Shown here: positions 46,106 through 55,224 of the stretch, in pieces
Layout of the letters: each line of letters starts with the position of its first letter
Numbering within the stretch: the first letter of the stretch is position 1
Assembly (NCBI RefSeq): GCF_900091585.1
Contig: NZ_FMHT01000003.1
Span: 1,364,001-1,428,000, forward strand
Reading direction: 5' to 3'
Length of the DNA: 64,000 nt
Source: Micromonospora nigra
GTDB taxonomy: Bacteria; Actinomycetota; Actinomycetes; Mycobacteriales; Micromonosporaceae
Translations under genes and position numbers: made by a program
Notes under the pieces: model-generated
The model's input: only the letters and a program-made list of their open reading frames with translations
What the model was told of the DNA's origin: nothing
Databases searched by the model: none

Positions 46106-48856
46106 TCAGCGGGGGGTGCAGGTGATGGTGGACGGGGGGTTGTTGGCGGTGGCGTACGTGGCCAGGAAGCCGACGGAGGCGGTCGCGCCCGGAGCGAGCG
46201 CGCCGTTCCAGCCCGCGTCGCGCACCGAGACCGTCGCGCCGGTCTGGGTGTGGCTGCCGCCCCACAGCTGGCTGACCTGCTGACCGTTCGGGAACGTCCA
46301 GCTCAGCGTCCAGCCGGTGATCGAACTGGTGCCGGCGTTGCGCACCACGACCTCGCCCTGGAAGCCGCCCGGCCAGGAACCGGTCACCCGGTAGGTGGCC
46401 GCGCACCCGCCGGGCGCGGGGGTGGTCGGCGACGGATCGGTGGGGCTCGGCGACGGGCTGGTCGGGGACGGCGACGGACTGGTGGGGCTGGGCGACGGAC
46501 TGGTCGGGGACGGCGACGGGCTGCCGGTCGGGCCGGTCGGGGTGGGGGTCGGGCCGCCGACCCGGTCGGCGACCAGGATGCCCCGACCGTTGGTGCCGAG
46601 GTAGACCCGCCCGTAGACCCGGGGGTCGCCGGTCAACGCCTCGCCCGCGTTGCCGTACTGGTGCTCGTCGTCGTTGATGCGTACCCAGGTCGCCCCCGCG
46701 TCGTCGGAGCGGTGCACGCCGTGCTGCCCGTCGACGGTGCCGAACAGGTACAGCGCCGGGTAGGTGCGGCCGGGCGCGGCCTTGCCGAAGCCGATGTTGC
46801 CCGACGTGCTCACGGTCGTCGACGTCGCGAAGGTGGCCCCGGAGTCGGTGGAGTGCCACAGGCCGCCCTCGCCGGCCAGCCACAGCTCACCCTCCCGGCC
46901 GGGCAGCGCCTTGAACTTGACGTTGCCGGTGCTCGGCAGGCCGGTGGCGGCCGAGGCGGTGAAACTGGCCCCGCCGTCGGTGCTGACGTAGAGCCGGCCG
47001 CCGCTGTAGCCGTAGAACGTCAACGGGTCGACCCGGTCGGACTCGATGACGGCGTTGGCGGGGATGCCGGTCGAGGCCGTCCACGAGGTTCCGAAGCCGA
47101 CCGAGTGCACGACCTGCTGCCCCGCGTCGCCCGGTGCCCAGACGAAGCGGCTGCCGTCGGCGGCGGCGGCCACGGTGCCGCCGCTGTTGATCCCGGACGG
47201 TTCGCTGCCCTGGAACCAGTTGGCCCCGCCGTCGGTGGAGAAGGCGACGTGGCTGTCGTTGGGGCGGTCGGCGTCGGCGAAGTTGCCGGCCCGCACCATC
47301 ACCGCAGGGTTGGCCTCGGCGTAGTCGAGACTGGTGGTGCTGGTGAAGTTCGGCTGCGTGAACATCATCGGCGGGACCGCGTCGAGGTCGGTGTGCCGGA
47401 ACCCGCCGATGTCACCGAGGGCGCTGACCAGCGGTGCGCCCGTGGGCGGGCTGACCAGGTCGAGCACCGCGGTCTCCTCCAGCCCACGGACCATGGGCCG
47501 GATGGTGAACGTGCCGCCGGTGTCCCACTTCGTCAGGTCGGTGCTGCCGTAGATGGTGGCGCCGGTGCCGTAGAGGAAGCGGTCCGAGTCGTGCGGGTCG
47601 ATCTCCACCGACTCGTTCATCCAGCCCAGCTTCGGGGTCTCCTCGGGCGGCGACGGGTTGCTGCCGAAGGTCAGCCACGGCACGGAGCTGACGTCCATGG
47701 TGTACTTCTTGTCCCGTTGCGGATAGCTGCCCCAGTCCCAGATCCGGCTCCAGGTCGCGCCGCCGTCGGTGCTGCGCCAGAAGACCGCGTCCGGCCACCA
47801 CGAGATCTGGGTGGCCACCATGAGCGTGTCCGGATTCTGCCGGTCGATGGTCAGGCCGCTGTAGCCGAAGTACGCGTCGGTGCTGCTCGACGGGACCGGG
47901 CTGATCTGCGTCCAGTCGCCCGTGGCACGGGTGAACTTCCAGACGTCACCCTTGGCACCGTCGTACGGGCCGCCGGTGTCGCTGGTGGCGATGTACAGGT
48001 GGCCGCCGACGTGGTCCACCACACCCTTGTGGGCGAGGTAGCCGGTGGGCTGGCCGGGGATCCGCTCCCAGGTCACGCCACCGTCGACGCTGCGGTACAC
48101 CGGGTTCTCCTTGTCGGCCACGCCGACGTAGATCGTCTGCGTGGCGGTGCCCGGCGTGCCGGTGCCCTTGTCGAAGCTCACCCAGGTCAGGCCCTGGTTC
48201 TGGGCCTGGTAGCCGCTGCTGTCGGTCGGGTCGGCGACATAGTTTCCGACGTTCGGGAAGGCGGTGACCTGCGCCCAGGTCGCACCGAAGTCGGTGCTGC
48301 GCCACAGGCCGTTGCCGCCCTCGGCGGCGTAGTAGACGATGCTGTTGCGGTTCGGGTCGACGGCGAGGCGTTCGCCCATGCCCCGGCCGGGCATGTTCCC
48401 GCCGTTCTTGAACGGCAGCTCGAACGCCTGCCACGTCTCGCCCTTGTCGGCCGAGCGCAGGATCGCCCCGTTGTTCGGGTCCCAGCTGTTGGTGTACATG
48501 CCGACGGCCGCGTACACCCGGTTGGTCTGCACCGGGTCGGTGGCCAGGCTGACGACGCCGTTCCAGCCCCACCGGTCCTCGCCGACCCAGTCCAGCAGCG
48601 GCTTCCACGACTGGGTGGCCTGCTCCCACCGGTACGCCCCGCCGATGTCCGTGCGCGCGTAGATCAGGTCCTTCTCGGTGGGGTTGAAGACGATGCCGGG
48701 AACGAAGCCACCGCCGTCGATCCGGACGTTCTTCCAGGTGTACGTCTCGGCCGCGGCCTCCGCGGCCGGTGCCGAGCTGGCGGTGAGCGGCACCGCCACC
48801 ACGGCTGCGGCGGCGACCAGGGTGGACACGGTCGCGCCGACGAAACCTCTCCGCAT
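46106..48856 (-). CDS. Secreted GH74 xyloglucanase with C-terminal CBM2
   Basis: A 916-residue secreted enzyme cutting xyloglucan of plant walls. The signal peptide is residues 1-36. The catalytic region (about 38-760) is two seven-bladed propellers with repeated Asp-box sequences such as STDGGATW. The catalytic aspartates are Asp70 in YARTDIGGAYRW and the Asp in ALGDIGGFRH near 485. A Pro/Ser repeat linker (PSPSPTS units, about 766-810) joins a CBM2 cellulose-binding domain (CAATYRVTGSWPGGFQGEV to TITCTPR). Start: ATG 48856 with GGAAGGAA upstream. A LacI-type operator lies 165 nt upstream. Confidence 0.95.
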   Translation of the reverse strand: MRRGFVGATVSTLVAAAAVVAVPLTASSAPAAEAAAETYTWKNVRIDGGGFVPGIVFNPTEKDLIYARTDIGGAYRWEQATQSWKPLLDWVGEDRWGWNGVVSLATDPVQTNRVYAAVGMYTNSWDPNNGAILRSADKGETWQAFELPFKNGGNMPGRGMGERLAVDPNRNSIVYYAAEGGNGLWRSTDFGATWAQVTAFPNVGNYVADPTDSSGYQAQNQGLTWVSFDKGTGTPGTATQTIYVGVADKENPVYRSVDGGVTWERIPGQPTGYLAHKGVVDHVGGHLYIATSDTGGPYDGAKGDVWKFTRATGDWTQISPVPSSSTDAYFGYSGLTIDRQNPDTLMVATQISWWPDAVFWRSTDGGATWSRIWDWGSYPQRDKKYTMDVSSVPWLTFGSNPSPPEETPKLGWMNESVEIDPHDSDRFLYGTGATIYGSTDLTKWDTGGTFTIRPMVRGLEETAVLDLVSPPTGAPLVSALGDIGGFRHTDLDAVPPMMFTQPNFTSTTSLDYAEANPAVMVRAGNFADADRPNDSHVAFSTDGGANWFQGSEPSGINSGGTVAAAADGSRFVWAPGDAGQQVVHSVGFGTSWTASTGIPANAVIESDRVDPLTFYGYSGGRLYVSTDGGASFTASAATGLPSTGNVKFKALPGREGELWLAGEGGLWHSTDSGATFATSTTVSTSGNIGFGKAAPGRTYPALYLFGTVDGQHGVHRSDDAGATWVRINDDEHQYGNAGEALTGDPRVYGRVYLGTNGRGILVADRVGGPTPTPTGPTGSPSPSPTSPSPSPTSPSPSPTSPSPSPTDPSPTTPAPGGCAATYRVTGSWPGGFQGEVVVRNAGTSSITGWTLSWTFPNGQQVSQLWGGSHTQTGATVSVRDAGWNGALAPGATASVGFLATYATANNPPSTITCTPR

Positions 48857-49192
48857 CTGCGGTTCCTTCCTCAGGACGCCCACGAGTGGGCGTGGCGTGC
48901 CCGCGCCCGGCGCGGACGACGTGGGGGATCACGGTCGGAGTCGATGCCCTGGCTCCGGCCACCGGGGCGTGGCTCCCGCGCCCGAGGAACGCGCCCACCC
49001 TACCCGATGACCAAGTTGGATGGAAGCGCTCCCATCGCTGGTCATCCACCTCGGGTGAGGGCTACTCACCCGGCCCGCCGGCAGCATCGACGCGGACCGT
49101 CCCCACGTAGAGACGCAGCCCGTACCCGCGTGACGACGCACACCGTTCCCGCTCGACGACCCAGACCGTTCCCGCTGAACAGGAGCGAGCCG
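48857..49192. other. 336-nt divergent intergenic region (GH74 / BON gene)
   Basis: No gene seen. It contains the operator at 49021-49034 and, nearer the BON gene, two direct repeats of ACCGTTCCCGCT (about 49143 and 49167). Confidence 0.5.
49021..49034. promoter_or_regulatory. CebR/LacI-type operator of the GH74 gene
   Basis: TGGAAGCGCTCCCA, one base from the symmetrical TGGGAGCGCTCCCA known as the cellulose-regulon (CebR) operator in streptomycetes and Thermobifida. Confidence 0.8.
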
Positions 49193-49891
49193 ATGGCCAC
49201 CCTCTCGACGATCGACCGCATCGACCGCACCGACCGGCAGATCCAGTCCGCCGTGCTCGACGAACTGACCTGGGAACCCCGGGTACGCGCCCACGACGTC
49301 GGCGTCACCGTCGCCGAGGGCGTGGTCACGCTGACCGGCCGGGTCGACAGCTACGCGAAGAAGTGGGCCGCCGAACGGGCCGCACACCGGGTGGCCCGGG
49401 TGCGGGCCGTCGCCAACGACCTGACCGTGAACCTGGGCACGGGCGCCGAGCGGGCCGACCCGGACATCGCCGCCGCCGCCCGGCACGCCCTGGAATGGGA
49501 CGCCTTCGTCCCGGTAGACGGGCTCGACGTGACCGTCTCCCACGGCTGGGTCACCGTGCACGGCGAGGTGGAGTGGGAGTACCAGCGCCGCGCCGCCGAA
49601 CGCGCCGTGGGCCGGCTGACCGGCGTACGGGGTGTCAGCAACGGGATCACCGTGCGACCACAGGTGCGCCCGGACGGGCACCTCCTCGTCGAACGGATCG
49701 TCGACGCGTTGGCCCGCAACGCGGCCACCGAGGCCGAACGGATCACCGTGCGGGTGCACGGCGACACCGTGCTGCTCAGCGGCCTGGTGCACGCCATCGC
49801 CGAACGGGCGGAGGTGGAGCGGGTCGTCTGGTCGGCACCGGGCATCCGCGAGGTGCACAACCACATCGCCGTGGCGCCGGTGCTGGGCTGA
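49193..49891 (+). CDS. Protein with three BON domains
   Basis: 232 residues made of three tandem BON repeats (about 14-75, 88-150 and 163-230). Each ends in a GVVTLTGRVDSYAKKW-like strand-turn (GWVTVHGEVEWEYQR; DTVLLSGLVHAIAER). BON domains bind membranes or lipids and occur in OsmY and in stress proteins. There is no signal peptide, so it is cytoplasmic or on the inner face. ATG 49193 is 5 nt after AGGAGCG. It is followed by the DsbA-like gene in the same direction, but that gene has its own leaderless promoter. Confidence 0.9.
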   Translation: MATLSTIDRIDRTDRQIQSAVLDELTWEPRVRAHDVGVTVAEGVVTLTGRVDSYAKKWAAERAAHRVARVRAVANDLTVNLGTGAERADPDIAAAARHALEWDAFVPVDGLDVTVSHGWVTVHGEVEWEYQRRAAERAVGRLTGVRGVSNGITVRPQVRPDGHLLVERIVDALARNAATEAERITVRVHGDTVLLSGLVHAIAERAEVERVVWSAPGIREVHNHIAVAPVLG

Positions 49892-49975
49892 ACCGGAACG
49901 ACCGGATTCGGCCCGACCCGGGGTCACCGGCCGAACCACCCGGGTCGGGTGAGCCACCCTCACCCGACCCGCGAC

Positions 49976-49981
49976 CAGGCT
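49976..49981 (+). promoter_or_regulatory. -10 hexamer of leaderless DsbA-like transcript
   Basis: CAGGCT, then 7 nt (GACGGTC), then ATG 49989. Confidence 0.5.
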
Positions 49982-49988
49982 GACGGTC

Positions 49989-50546
49989 ATGACCGATCGG
50001 ATGACCACGCCCTTGCAGGTCACTGCCCGGCTGCGCACCCCGGTCACGGAACACGACCACGTCCGGGGCCCGGTGGACGCGCCGGTGACGATCGTGGAGT
50101 ACGCCGACTTCCAGTGCCGCTTCTGCGGCCTGGCGTACGGCGAACTGCGGGAGCTGCTGCGGCAGCGCGCCGAAACCGTACGCCTGGTCTACCGGCACTT
50201 CCCGATCAGTGGCATGCACCCGCACGCCGAGAACGCGGCGGAGGCGGCGGAGGCCGCCGGCCGGCGCGGGCGGTTCTGGGAGATGCACGACTGGCTCTAC
50301 GAGCACCAGGACCAACTCGACCGCGTGCACCTGACCCTCGGCGTGGAGCAGCTCGGCCTGCCCGCCGCCGAGATGGACGCGGAAGTCGCGCGGCAGTCGC
50401 ACGGCGACCGGGTGCGGCTCGACTTCGTCGGCGGCATCCGTAGCGGCGTGGACGCCACCCCCACCCTGTTCGTCAACGGGGTACGCCACGACGGCCCCGT
50501 CGACCTGGCCACCCTTCTCGTCACGGTGGACACCGCCACCGGCTGA
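49989..50546 (+). CDS. DsbA-family thioredoxin-fold oxidoreductase (cytoplasmic)
   Basis: A 185-residue thioredoxin-fold protein. The active site is FQCRFCG (Cys43, Cys46) after the strand VTIVEYAD. The inserted helical domain carries YRHFPISGMHPHAENAAEAAEAA. The cis-Pro is in VDATPTLFVNG. Exported DsbA homologues have a signal peptide; this one has none, which places it in the cytoplasm, where such proteins reduce or isomerise disulfides or arsenate-like substrates. Start: ATG 49989, leaderless. Convergent with the large LuxR gene, 19 nt apart. Confidence 0.9.
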   Translation: MTDRMTTPLQVTARLRTPVTEHDHVRGPVDAPVTIVEYADFQCRFCGLAYGELRELLRQRAETVRLVYRHFPISGMHPHAENAAEAAEAAGRRGRFWEMHDWLYEHQDQLDRVHLTLGVEQLGLPAAEMDAEVARQSHGDRVRLDFVGGIRSGVDATPTLFVNGVRHDGPVDLATLLVTVDTATG

Positions 50547-50565
50547 CCGGCCGTGCTGCCGCCCC

Positions 50566-53307
50566 TCAGATGAGGTGCAGTTCGCGGGCGCGGCGCACCG
50601 CGTCACGACGGCGGGTGGCGTCCAGCTTCCGGTAGATGTTGCGGACGTGGGTCTTGACGGTGTTGACCGACAGGGACAGCTCGGCCGCGATCTCCACGTT
50701 GGACAGGATGCTCTGCAGGTACCGCAGGATGGTCATCTCCCGTTCGGTGAGGGGTTCGTCGAGCGTTCCCGCCGCCGGCTGCCCGGCCGGTGCGCTGCCC
50801 GCCGTGTCGACGGCACGCACCAGGTCGCTGACCGTCGACCAGTGCGCCGTACCGGCGTCGAGGTGCGCCGCCAGCAGCTCCCGCAGCCCTGGCTCGGCCC
50901 GGGTGAACGCCCGCCGGAAGCCCTGCGCGTCGGCCAGGTCCAGGGCACGTTCCAGCACTCGGCCCGCCCGCCGGCCGTCGCCGGCCTCCGCCGCCAGCAC
51001 GACGTCGAGCAGGGCGGCGTCGAGGCGTACCGGCAGGGGCCAGTCGTCGGCGTCCGCCCAGTCGGGTAGCAGGCGGGCGGCGGCGCGGGGGTCCCCGGCA
51101 CGCCGGGCGAGCCGGGCCGTCGCGACGACCACCGACGCCCGCGCGCCGCCCGCATCGACGGGACCGGCCGGGTCCGGCCCGTACCCCGCCACGCCCAGCA
51201 GGTCCCGGGCCCCGTTCAGATCCCCCCGGGCGGCGCGCAGGTCCGCCTCCGCGGCGGCCAGCAGCGCGTGCAGGCCCCCCGCCGGACGGTCGGCCAGCCG
51301 ACCCCGGGCCGCGGCCAGCAGCCGCTCACCCTCGCCGGGGTCCCCCGCGTCAGCCGCCAGGGCCGCCCGGCACCAGGCCAGCACCGCGCCGGCAACGGGC
51401 TCGGCCCCCGCCGCGCCCCCGGGCACCAGGTGGGCGCGGGCCTCCTCCGGCTGGTCGCGGTGCACGGCCACCACGGCCAGGGCCAGATAGGCGTACGCGC
51501 AGTCCACCTGCGACGACCAACCCTGGCAGGGTGGCAGGGCCAGGGCCTGCCGGGCCGTCTCCTCGGCCGTCCGCAGCCCGCCCCGCAGCGCGGCGAGCAG
51601 CGCCGCGCGGCTCGCGCAGACCAGCTCGGTGCGGGGCCGACCGGCTTCCCGGGCCGCCGCCAGCGCCTCCCCGAACCCCCGCCCGGCCGTCTCCAGCTCC
51701 CCCTCGGCCAGGTCGACCAGCGCCAGGGCGACGCCCGCCACCGCCCGCACGTCGGCGTCGCCGACCGTGTCGGCCCTCGGCGCGGCGGCGGGCACCGGAT
51801 CGCCCGCCCGGGTGGCGAGCAGCCGGCCGGCGGCGGCTCGCACCCGGTCGTGGTCGTCGTCGAGCCGGGCCAGCGCCAACTCCACGGCGGCGACCAGCCG
51901 CAGGAACCGCTGCCGACGTGGCGCGGGCAGCGCCGGGGCGTACTCCGCCGCCAACCGCAGGTACGCGCCGGCGGCCTCGACGTCGCCGGCCTGCGCCCGC
52001 TCTGCCGCGCAGGCCAGCGCCAGCTCGGGCCCGGCCGCCACAGCCGGTGCGGGCGGAGGCGCGGGTGCCGCCGGGGCCGGCACGTCCCGGTCGTACGGGG
52101 CCAGCTCCGGCCAGCGCGCCACGAACAGCTCGGTCGCGCCGTCCCAGTCGCCGGCGGTGAGGGCGTGCCGCAGCCCCTCGGCGGGCCGCCCGTTGCCGGC
52201 GTACCAACCGGCCGCCCGCAGGTGCAGGTCGCGCACCTCGTCGGCGGGCAGCCCGCCCAGCTCGGCCCGCAGCACCTCGGTCAGCAACGGGTGGCACCGG
52301 TACCAGGGCGGCCGGCTGTCGTCCCGGCCCAGCAGCCCTCCCCCGTCGGCGAGGCCGGCCAGGACGGGTTCGGTGTCCGCCCGCCCGGTGAGCGTGTCGG
52401 CGAGGCCGGCGCACAGGGCGTCGGCGACGGCACCCCGGCGCAGCACGTCCCGGGTGCCGGGGTCGAGCCCGGCCAGCACCTCCTCGCGCAGGTACCCGGC
52501 CAGCTGCGGCTGGTCGGCGCCGAACCGTTCCACCCAGCGGGCCGGGTCCGGCTGCCCGCGCAGCGCCACCGCCGCGATGCGCAGCGCCGCCGGCCACCCG
52601 TCGGTGCGTTCCCGCAACCGGCGCACCGCCGCCAGCGGCAGGGCCACGCCGTGCGCGGTGAGCAGGTCGGCGATCTCGTCACCGGTGAAGGCCAGGTCGT
52701 TCGGCCCCAGCTCGGTCACCTCCCCGGCCAGGCGCAGCCGGTGCACCGCCAGCGACACCTCCGCCCGCCCGGCGGCGACCAGCCGCAACCGCTGGTCGGT
52801 GTGGCGCAGCAGGAACTCCAGCCCGGTCAGGGCCGCCGGGTCGGTCACCCGGTCCAGGTCGTCGAGGACCAGCAGCAAAGGACGCTCCCGGGCCGCCAGC
52901 GCGGCGGCCAGCAGCTCCAGTTGGTCAGGGCGGGGGGCCCGGTCGGGCACCGGCGGTCCGGCCCCGGCGGCGGGGTCGGTGGCGGCCCGCAACGCCGCGG
53001 CCAGGTACGCCCAGAGACGGTCCGCGTCGTCGCCGGCCTCCACCGACACCCAGGCGGGTACGGGGGTGCCCGCGTCGGCCGCCGCGCGGCACCAGGAGGC
53101 CAGCAGCGTCGTCTTGCCCCAGCCGGCCGGCGCCCGCACCAGGGTGAGGGAGCCGGCCACCGCCGTGTCGAGGGCCCGGGCCAGCCGGGGCCGCAGGACC
53201 ACCGGCTCGGGCGGTGCGGCCGGGGCGAGCCGGGACGCCAGCAGGGGCGGACCGGCCGGTGCCGGCACGGTCACGACATCACGAGCAGCGCTGTGGCCCT
53301 CCGGCAT
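50566..53307 (-). CDS. Large LuxR-family (MalT/LAL-like) ATP-binding regulator
   Basis: A 913-residue regulator of the STAND class. Walker A is VRAPAGWGKTTLLASWC near residue 60, Walker B LLLVLDDLDRV near 145, and the sensor region LVAAGRAEVSLAVHRL lies near 185. The middle (about 330-840) is Ala-rich TPR-like helical repeats. The C-terminal LuxR HTH (850-913) reads LTEREMTILRYLQSILSNVEIA and LSVNTVKTHVRNIYRKL. Like MalT it should bind an inducer in the repeats, hydrolyse ATP and activate promoters. Start: ATG 53307, placed by the first conserved residues; the ribosome-binding site is GT-rich and weak. Divergent from the dehydrogenase operon, its likely target. Confidence 0.88.
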   Translation of the reverse strand: MPEGHSAARDVVTVPAPAGPPLLASRLAPAAPPEPVVLRPRLARALDTAVAGSLTLVRAPAGWGKTTLLASWCRAAADAGTPVPAWVSVEAGDDADRLWAYLAAALRAATDPAAGAGPPVPDRAPRPDQLELLAAALAARERPLLLVLDDLDRVTDPAALTGLEFLLRHTDQRLRLVAAGRAEVSLAVHRLRLAGEVTELGPNDLAFTGDEIADLLTAHGVALPLAAVRRLRERTDGWPAALRIAAVALRGQPDPARWVERFGADQPQLAGYLREEVLAGLDPGTRDVLRRGAVADALCAGLADTLTGRADTEPVLAGLADGGGLLGRDDSRPPWYRCHPLLTEVLRAELGGLPADEVRDLHLRAAGWYAGNGRPAEGLRHALTAGDWDGATELFVARWPELAPYDRDVPAPAAPAPPPAPAVAAGPELALACAAERAQAGDVEAAGAYLRLAAEYAPALPAPRRQRFLRLVAAVELALARLDDDHDRVRAAAGRLLATRAGDPVPAAAPRADTVGDADVRAVAGVALALVDLAEGELETAGRGFGEALAAAREAGRPRTELVCASRAALLAALRGGLRTAEETARQALALPPCQGWSSQVDCAYAYLALAVVAVHRDQPEEARAHLVPGGAAGAEPVAGAVLAWCRAALAADAGDPGEGERLLAAARGRLADRPAGGLHALLAAAEADLRAARGDLNGARDLLGVAGYGPDPAGPVDAGGARASVVVATARLARRAGDPRAAARLLPDWADADDWPLPVRLDAALLDVVLAAEAGDGRRAGRVLERALDLADAQGFRRAFTRAEPGLRELLAAHLDAGTAHWSTVSDLVRAVDTAGSAPAGQPAAGTLDEPLTEREMTILRYLQSILSNVEIAAELSLSVNTVKTHVRNIYRKLDATRRRDAVRRARELHLI

Positions 53308-53455
53308 CCGGCCCCCACCCCCACGGACGCGATCACTCCTTCGGTCCTGCGGCGGCCGGTTACCCGGCCGCAGCCGGTTCACCCCTTCCGGGGGACCCCC
53401 CTTCACCCGCCGCCGGTCCACCCTGACGGGGACGGACGTCGGGACGGGAGGACGG

Positions 53456-53902
53456 GTGAGGCGGATGGGACCGGTGGGTCGGACGGTGGCGGCCCTTGCG
53501 GCGGTCGCCGGGGGTACGGCGGTGACGGCGGTGCTCGCCCGGCGGCGGGTGGCACGGCGACGCTCGGGCGGCCACGCCGGCACCGGGCGGTGGCAGGTGG
53601 TGACCGTGGGCGGGCCGCCGGGACGGGTGCTGCCCGGCGGCGGCTGGCCGGAGCCCCTGCGCCCGCTGCACGGTGCGGTGGCCGTACGGGTCCGACCCGC
53701 GCCCGGGGGCCGGGGCACCGAGCTGGCCGCCCGCGCGTTGCCCGGCCGGACCCCCGCCGGGCTGGCCGCCCACCTGGTCGGTGACGACCCGGCGCTGCTG
53801 GTGCGCCGGGCGCTGCGGGAGGTCAAGCAGCTCGCGGAGACCGGCGAGGTGCTGCGCGCCGACCGGTCGCCGGCCGAGCGCCCGACGACGCCGCCCGGAT
53901 GA
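53456..53902 (+). CDS. Small membrane-linked SRPBCC-like companion of the dehydrogenase
   Basis: 148 residues from GTG 53456, 5 nt after GGGAGG. One N-terminal helix (TVAALAAVAGGTAVTAVLARRR) is followed by a short soluble part: WQVVTVGGPPGRVLPGGGWP, then AVAVRVRPAPGGRGTELAAR, then VRRALREVKQLAETGEVL. The last two segments resemble the C-terminal half of SRPBCC proteins that often precede zinc alcohol dehydrogenase genes in actinomycetes. The N-terminal half of that fold is missing, so this may be a shortened version. ATGA overlap with the dehydrogenase. Confidence 0.7.
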   Translation: MRRMGPVGRTVAALAAVAGGTAVTAVLARRRVARRRSGGHAGTGRWQVVTVGGPPGRVLPGGGWPEPLRPLHGAVAVRVRPAPGGRGTELAARALPGRTPAGLAAHLVGDDPALLVRRALREVKQLAETGEVLRADRSPAERPTTPPG

Positions 53903-55053
53903 GGGCGCTGTGCTGGGCCGGCGACGGGCACCTGGCGGTGCGGCAGGTGCCGGACCCGGAGCTGCGCAACGACCAGGACGCGATCGTCCGGGTCCGGTGC
54001 AGTGCCACCAGCGGGGCGGACCTGCCCCTGCTGGCCGGCGGGTCGCCCACGTTCGCCGTGGGCGACGTGCTGGGGCACGAGTTCGTGGGCGACGTGGTCG
54101 AGGTCGGCCGGCGGGTGCACCGGCACCGTGTCGGCGACCGGGTGGTGGTCGCCGCCACGGTCTCCTGCGGGGCCTGCTGGTACTGCCGGCGCGGCCTGCC
54201 CGCCGCCTGCGACAACGGCAGCGTCGGGCCGACCGTGGACGACCCGGCCTGGGGGGAGTCGGTCGCCGGATGCTTCGGCCGTCCCCCGGCCGGTGGTGGC
54301 CTGCCCGGCGGCCACGCCGAGTACGTGCGGGTGCCGTACGCCGACGTGGGGGCGTTCGGGGTGCCGGAGCCGGTGCCCGACGACCGGGCGTTGTTCGCCT
54401 CGGCCGCCGCGCCGGCCGGTTGGCTCGGTGCCGAACTGGGCGGGGTGGGCCCCGGCGATGTCGTGGCGGTCTGGGGCGCGGGCGCGGTGGGGCAGCTGGC
54501 GGCCCGCGCCGCCCGGCTGCTCGGCGCGGACCGGGTGGTCGTGGTGGACCGGCATCCCGACCGGCTGCGGTTCGCCCGGTGGTACGCCGAGGCCGACACC
54601 CTGGACCACGCGAACGCCGACGTGCTGGCGGAGCTGCGCGAACTCAGCGGCGGGCGGGGTCCCGACGTGTGCGTCGAGGCGGTCGGGGCCGACGGTGGCC
54701 CGCCCCGGTCCCGGGCGGAGCGGTTCCTCGGCGCGGGCCGCCCACCGGACGCGGTCCGCGAGGCGGTGTACGCCTGCCGCAAGGGCGGCACGGTCGTCGT
54801 GCTGGGTGACCGGACCGACTTCGCCGACGCGTTCCCGCTCGGCGTGCTCACCCGCCGGGGCGTGACCCTGCACGGCTCGCGTCCGCAGGCCCACCGGCAC
54901 ATCCCCATGCTGCTCGGGCGGATGGCCCGCGACGAGCTGCGTACCGAGCACCTGGCCACCCACCACCTGCCCCTGGACCGGGCAGCCGACGGGTACGCCC
55001 TGTTCCGCGACCGCGCCGACGGCTGCCTGCGGGCGGTGTTCAGCCCCGGCTAG
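53899..55053 (+). CDS. Zinc-type alcohol dehydrogenase (MDR), catalytic Cys replaced
   Basis: A 384-residue medium-chain dehydrogenase close to the formaldehyde/threonine dehydrogenase branch. The structural zinc cysteines 90, 93, 96 and 104 are present (SCGACWYCRRG), as are His60-Glu61 in VLGHEFVG and the nucleotide-binding VWGAGAVGQLAARAARLLGA near 193. The usual catalytic ligand motif CGxD reads SGAD (Ser38), so the catalytic zinc would lack its cysteine. Either zinc binding is altered or the enzyme works differently. ATG 53899 overlaps the upstream stop. The 3' end seeds a 34-nt tandem repeat. Confidence 0.85.
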   Translation: MRALCWAGDGHLAVRQVPDPELRNDQDAIVRVRCSATSGADLPLLAGGSPTFAVGDVLGHEFVGDVVEVGRRVHRHRVGDRVVVAATVSCGACWYCRRGLPAACDNGSVGPTVDDPAWGESVAGCFGRPPAGGGLPGGHAEYVRVPYADVGAFGVPEPVPDDRALFASAAAPAGWLGAELGGVGPGDVVAVWGAGAVGQLAARAARLLGADRVVVVDRHPDRLRFARWYAEADTLDHANADVLAELRELSGGRGPDVCVEAVGADGGPPRSRAERFLGAGRPPDAVREAVYACRKGGTVVVLGDRTDFADAFPLGVLTRRGVTLHGSRPQAHRHIPMLLGRMARDELRTEHLATHHLPLDRAADGYALFRDRADGCLRAVFSPG

Positions 55054-55190
55054 CCCGGTGTCGCGGGCGGTGTTCAGCCCCGGCTAACCCGGTGTCGCGG
55101 GCGGTGTTCAGCCCCGGCTAACCCGGTGTCGCGGGCGGTGTTCAGCCCCGGCTGGCCCGGTTCCCAGCCCCGGCTGGCCCGGTGTCCCCG
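55029..55190 (+). repeat. 34-nt tandem repeat grown from the dehydrogenase stop region
   Basis: Units starting at 55029, 55063, 55097 and 55131 read GCGGGCGGTGTTCAGCCCCG then GCTAACCCGGTGTC. The first copy is the last codons and stop of the dehydrogenase. Partial copies of CAGCCCCGGCTGGCCCGGTG follow to about 55190. Copies are contiguous. Confidence 0.9.
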
Positions 55191-55212
55191 GGCGACGGGC
55201 GCTCCGAGGTGG

Positions 55213-55218
55213 CAGGAT
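55213..55218 (+). promoter_or_regulatory. -10 hexamer of leaderless enoyl-reductase-like transcript
   Basis: CAGGAT, then CGCGGG (6 nt), then ATG 55225. Confidence 0.55.
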
Positions 55219-55224
55219 CGCGGG

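Noticed and set aside
46250..49192. Rightward open frame upstream of and continuous with the BON gene
   Set aside because: Only the last 232 codons (from 49193, with a ribosome-binding site) have BON features; the rest is antisense to the GH74 gene.
53308..54966. N-terminal extension of the LuxR-like regulator to about 1466 residues
   Set aside because: The added part is antisense to the dehydrogenase operon and Pro/Arg-rich; family similarity begins at about 53307.
55029..55190. CRISPR array
   Set aside because: The 34-nt repeats are contiguous without unique spacers and derive from the upstream gene's 3' end.
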